Shown here one piece after another: positions 63,729 through 64,000 of a DNA stretch of 64,000 bases. The DNA comes from Candidatus Borreliella tachyglossi (GTDB lineage: Bacteria; Spirochaetota; Spirochaetia; Borreliales; Borreliaceae): contig NZ_CP025785.1 of assembly GCF_003076595.1 (NCBI RefSeq), positions 190,454 to 254,453 of the forward strand. The letters run 5' to 3'. The notes beneath the pieces are model-generated. The model made no database searches and had not been told where the DNA came from. It saw only the letters and a program-made list of their open reading frames with translations. The position numbers and the translations under genes are program-made. How positions within the stretch are numbered: position 1 is the stretch's first letter; each line of letters starts with the position of its first letter.

Positions 63729-63796
63729 TCATTATGTCGAATAAAAGGCTAGAGGTTAAAGAGTGCATAGTTTAGTACTAATAAAGAGGTTACAAA

Positions 63797-64000
63797 ATGA
63801 AATTAATAAAACAATTATTAATGGTTGCAATGAATACACTTTTTGTTCTTTCCTGCGGGAATGAACAAATAAGCATAAATAAACCATCACCACTAGTTAT
63901 AGCTCACAGAGGTGCTAGTGGATATTTACCAGAACATACTTTAGAAGCTAAAGCATATGCTCATGCTCTAGGGGCTCACTACTTAGAGCAAGATATCGTT
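63797..64000 (+). CDS. glpQ: GlpQ, glycerophosphodiester phosphodiesterase (5' part only)
   Basis: GlpQ hydrolyses glycerophosphodiesters to glycerol-3-phosphate and an alcohol; it is the standard serological marker for relapsing fever. Sixty-eight residues are visible before the window ends. A signal peptide ends in FVLSC with a lipid-attachment cysteine at residue 20, so the protein is a lipoprotein. The catalytic domain starts at VIAHRGASGYLPEHTLEA, with the active-site His-Arg and the metal glutamate, and continues to LEQDIV. GAGG precedes the ATG. With GlpT upstream it forms a pathway for host phospholipid breakdown products. Confidence 0.96.
   Translation, partial: MKLIKQLLMVAMNTLFVLSCGNEQISINKPSPLVIAHRGASGYLPEHTLEAKAYAHALGAHYLEQDIV

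Noticed and set aside
1-64000. CRISPR arrays, insertion sequences, prophage or plasmid-partition genes
   Set aside because: No spaced direct repeats, transposase, integrase or phage structural genes were seen; gene order is conserved backbone.

Overview
The window is a stretch of linear-chromosome backbone from a Borrelia of the relapsing-fever group. The DNA is very AT-rich, nearly every gene has a clear Borrelia orthologue, and the gene order (infC-rpmI-rplT, prfA-prmC-rsh, murE-ddl, hflK-hflC, lmp1-mutL, efp, pstSCAB, alaS-fliG1-pgl, rpsT-hbb-bactofilin-rho, lnt, dck, glpF-glpK) is the one I remember from the Lyme agent B. burgdorferi around BB0185 to BB0241. The relapsing-fever assignment rests on the right end. 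After glpK come a GlpT-type glycerol-3-phosphate transporter and the start of the lipoprotein glycerophosphodiesterase GlpQ, two genes present in relapsing-fever species and missing from the Lyme group. The species cannot be fixed from the sequence alone.

Layout. 1-2 kb: tsaE (cut by the window edge), a small hypothetical gene and the infC-rpmI-rplT operon, all on the minus strand. 2-6 kb: a membrane protein, a lipoprotein and a FlaA-like secreted protein on the plus strand, facing tatD and a TPR gene. 6.4-12.6 kb: RF1, its methylase PrmC, the single (p)ppGpp synthetase/hydrolase and a large membrane protein. 12.6-20.5 kb: murE-ddl (minus), tRNA-Cys, tlyC, hflK-hflC, a HAD phosphatase and tRNA-Phe. 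20.6-31.8 kb: a decayed second tRNA-Phe, a degenerate HD-GYP-like protein, rsmD, galU, a large orphan, two TPR proteins (the second is Lmp1-like), mutL, a coiled-coil protein and a CAT-anticodon tRNA. 31.8-38.1 kb: efp with a coupled lipoprotein, the phosphate transporter pstSCAB, and a ZIP metal transporter. 38.2-51.7 kb: alaS-fliG1-pgl-SIMPL, dusA, serS, a lipoprotein, an M16 peptidase, then rpmE-rho-bactofilin-hbb-rpsT. 51.7-59.9 kb: a membrane protein, ychF, a TPR/propeller/vWA exported protein, lnt, a BB0238-like protein, dck and a second HAD phosphatase. 59.9-64 kb: glpF-glpK-glpT-glpQ.

How the genes fit together. This is mostly housekeeping: translation (IF3, L35, L20, RF1, PrmC, EF-P, AlaRS, SerRS, L31, S20, RsmD, DusA, YchF), cell wall (MurE, Ddl), stringent response, phosphate uptake, lipoprotein maturation, motor switch and nucleoid architecture. 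The glycerol block at the right end feeds glycerol-3-phosphate into lipid synthesis and glycolysis: GlpF and GlpK bring in and phosphorylate glycerol, GlpQ would release G3P from phosphodiesters, and GlpT would import it.

No CRISPR array, insertion sequence, prophage or plasmid-type gene family was seen. The most unusual features are a PstA permease with a degenerate phosphate-binding-protein domain inserted after its first membrane helix, a lipoprotein that seems to start at CTG overlapping the efp stop, a perfect terminator-like hairpin inside the lmp1 coding sequence, a decaying tRNA-Phe copy, and a catalytically stripped HD-GYP-like protein.
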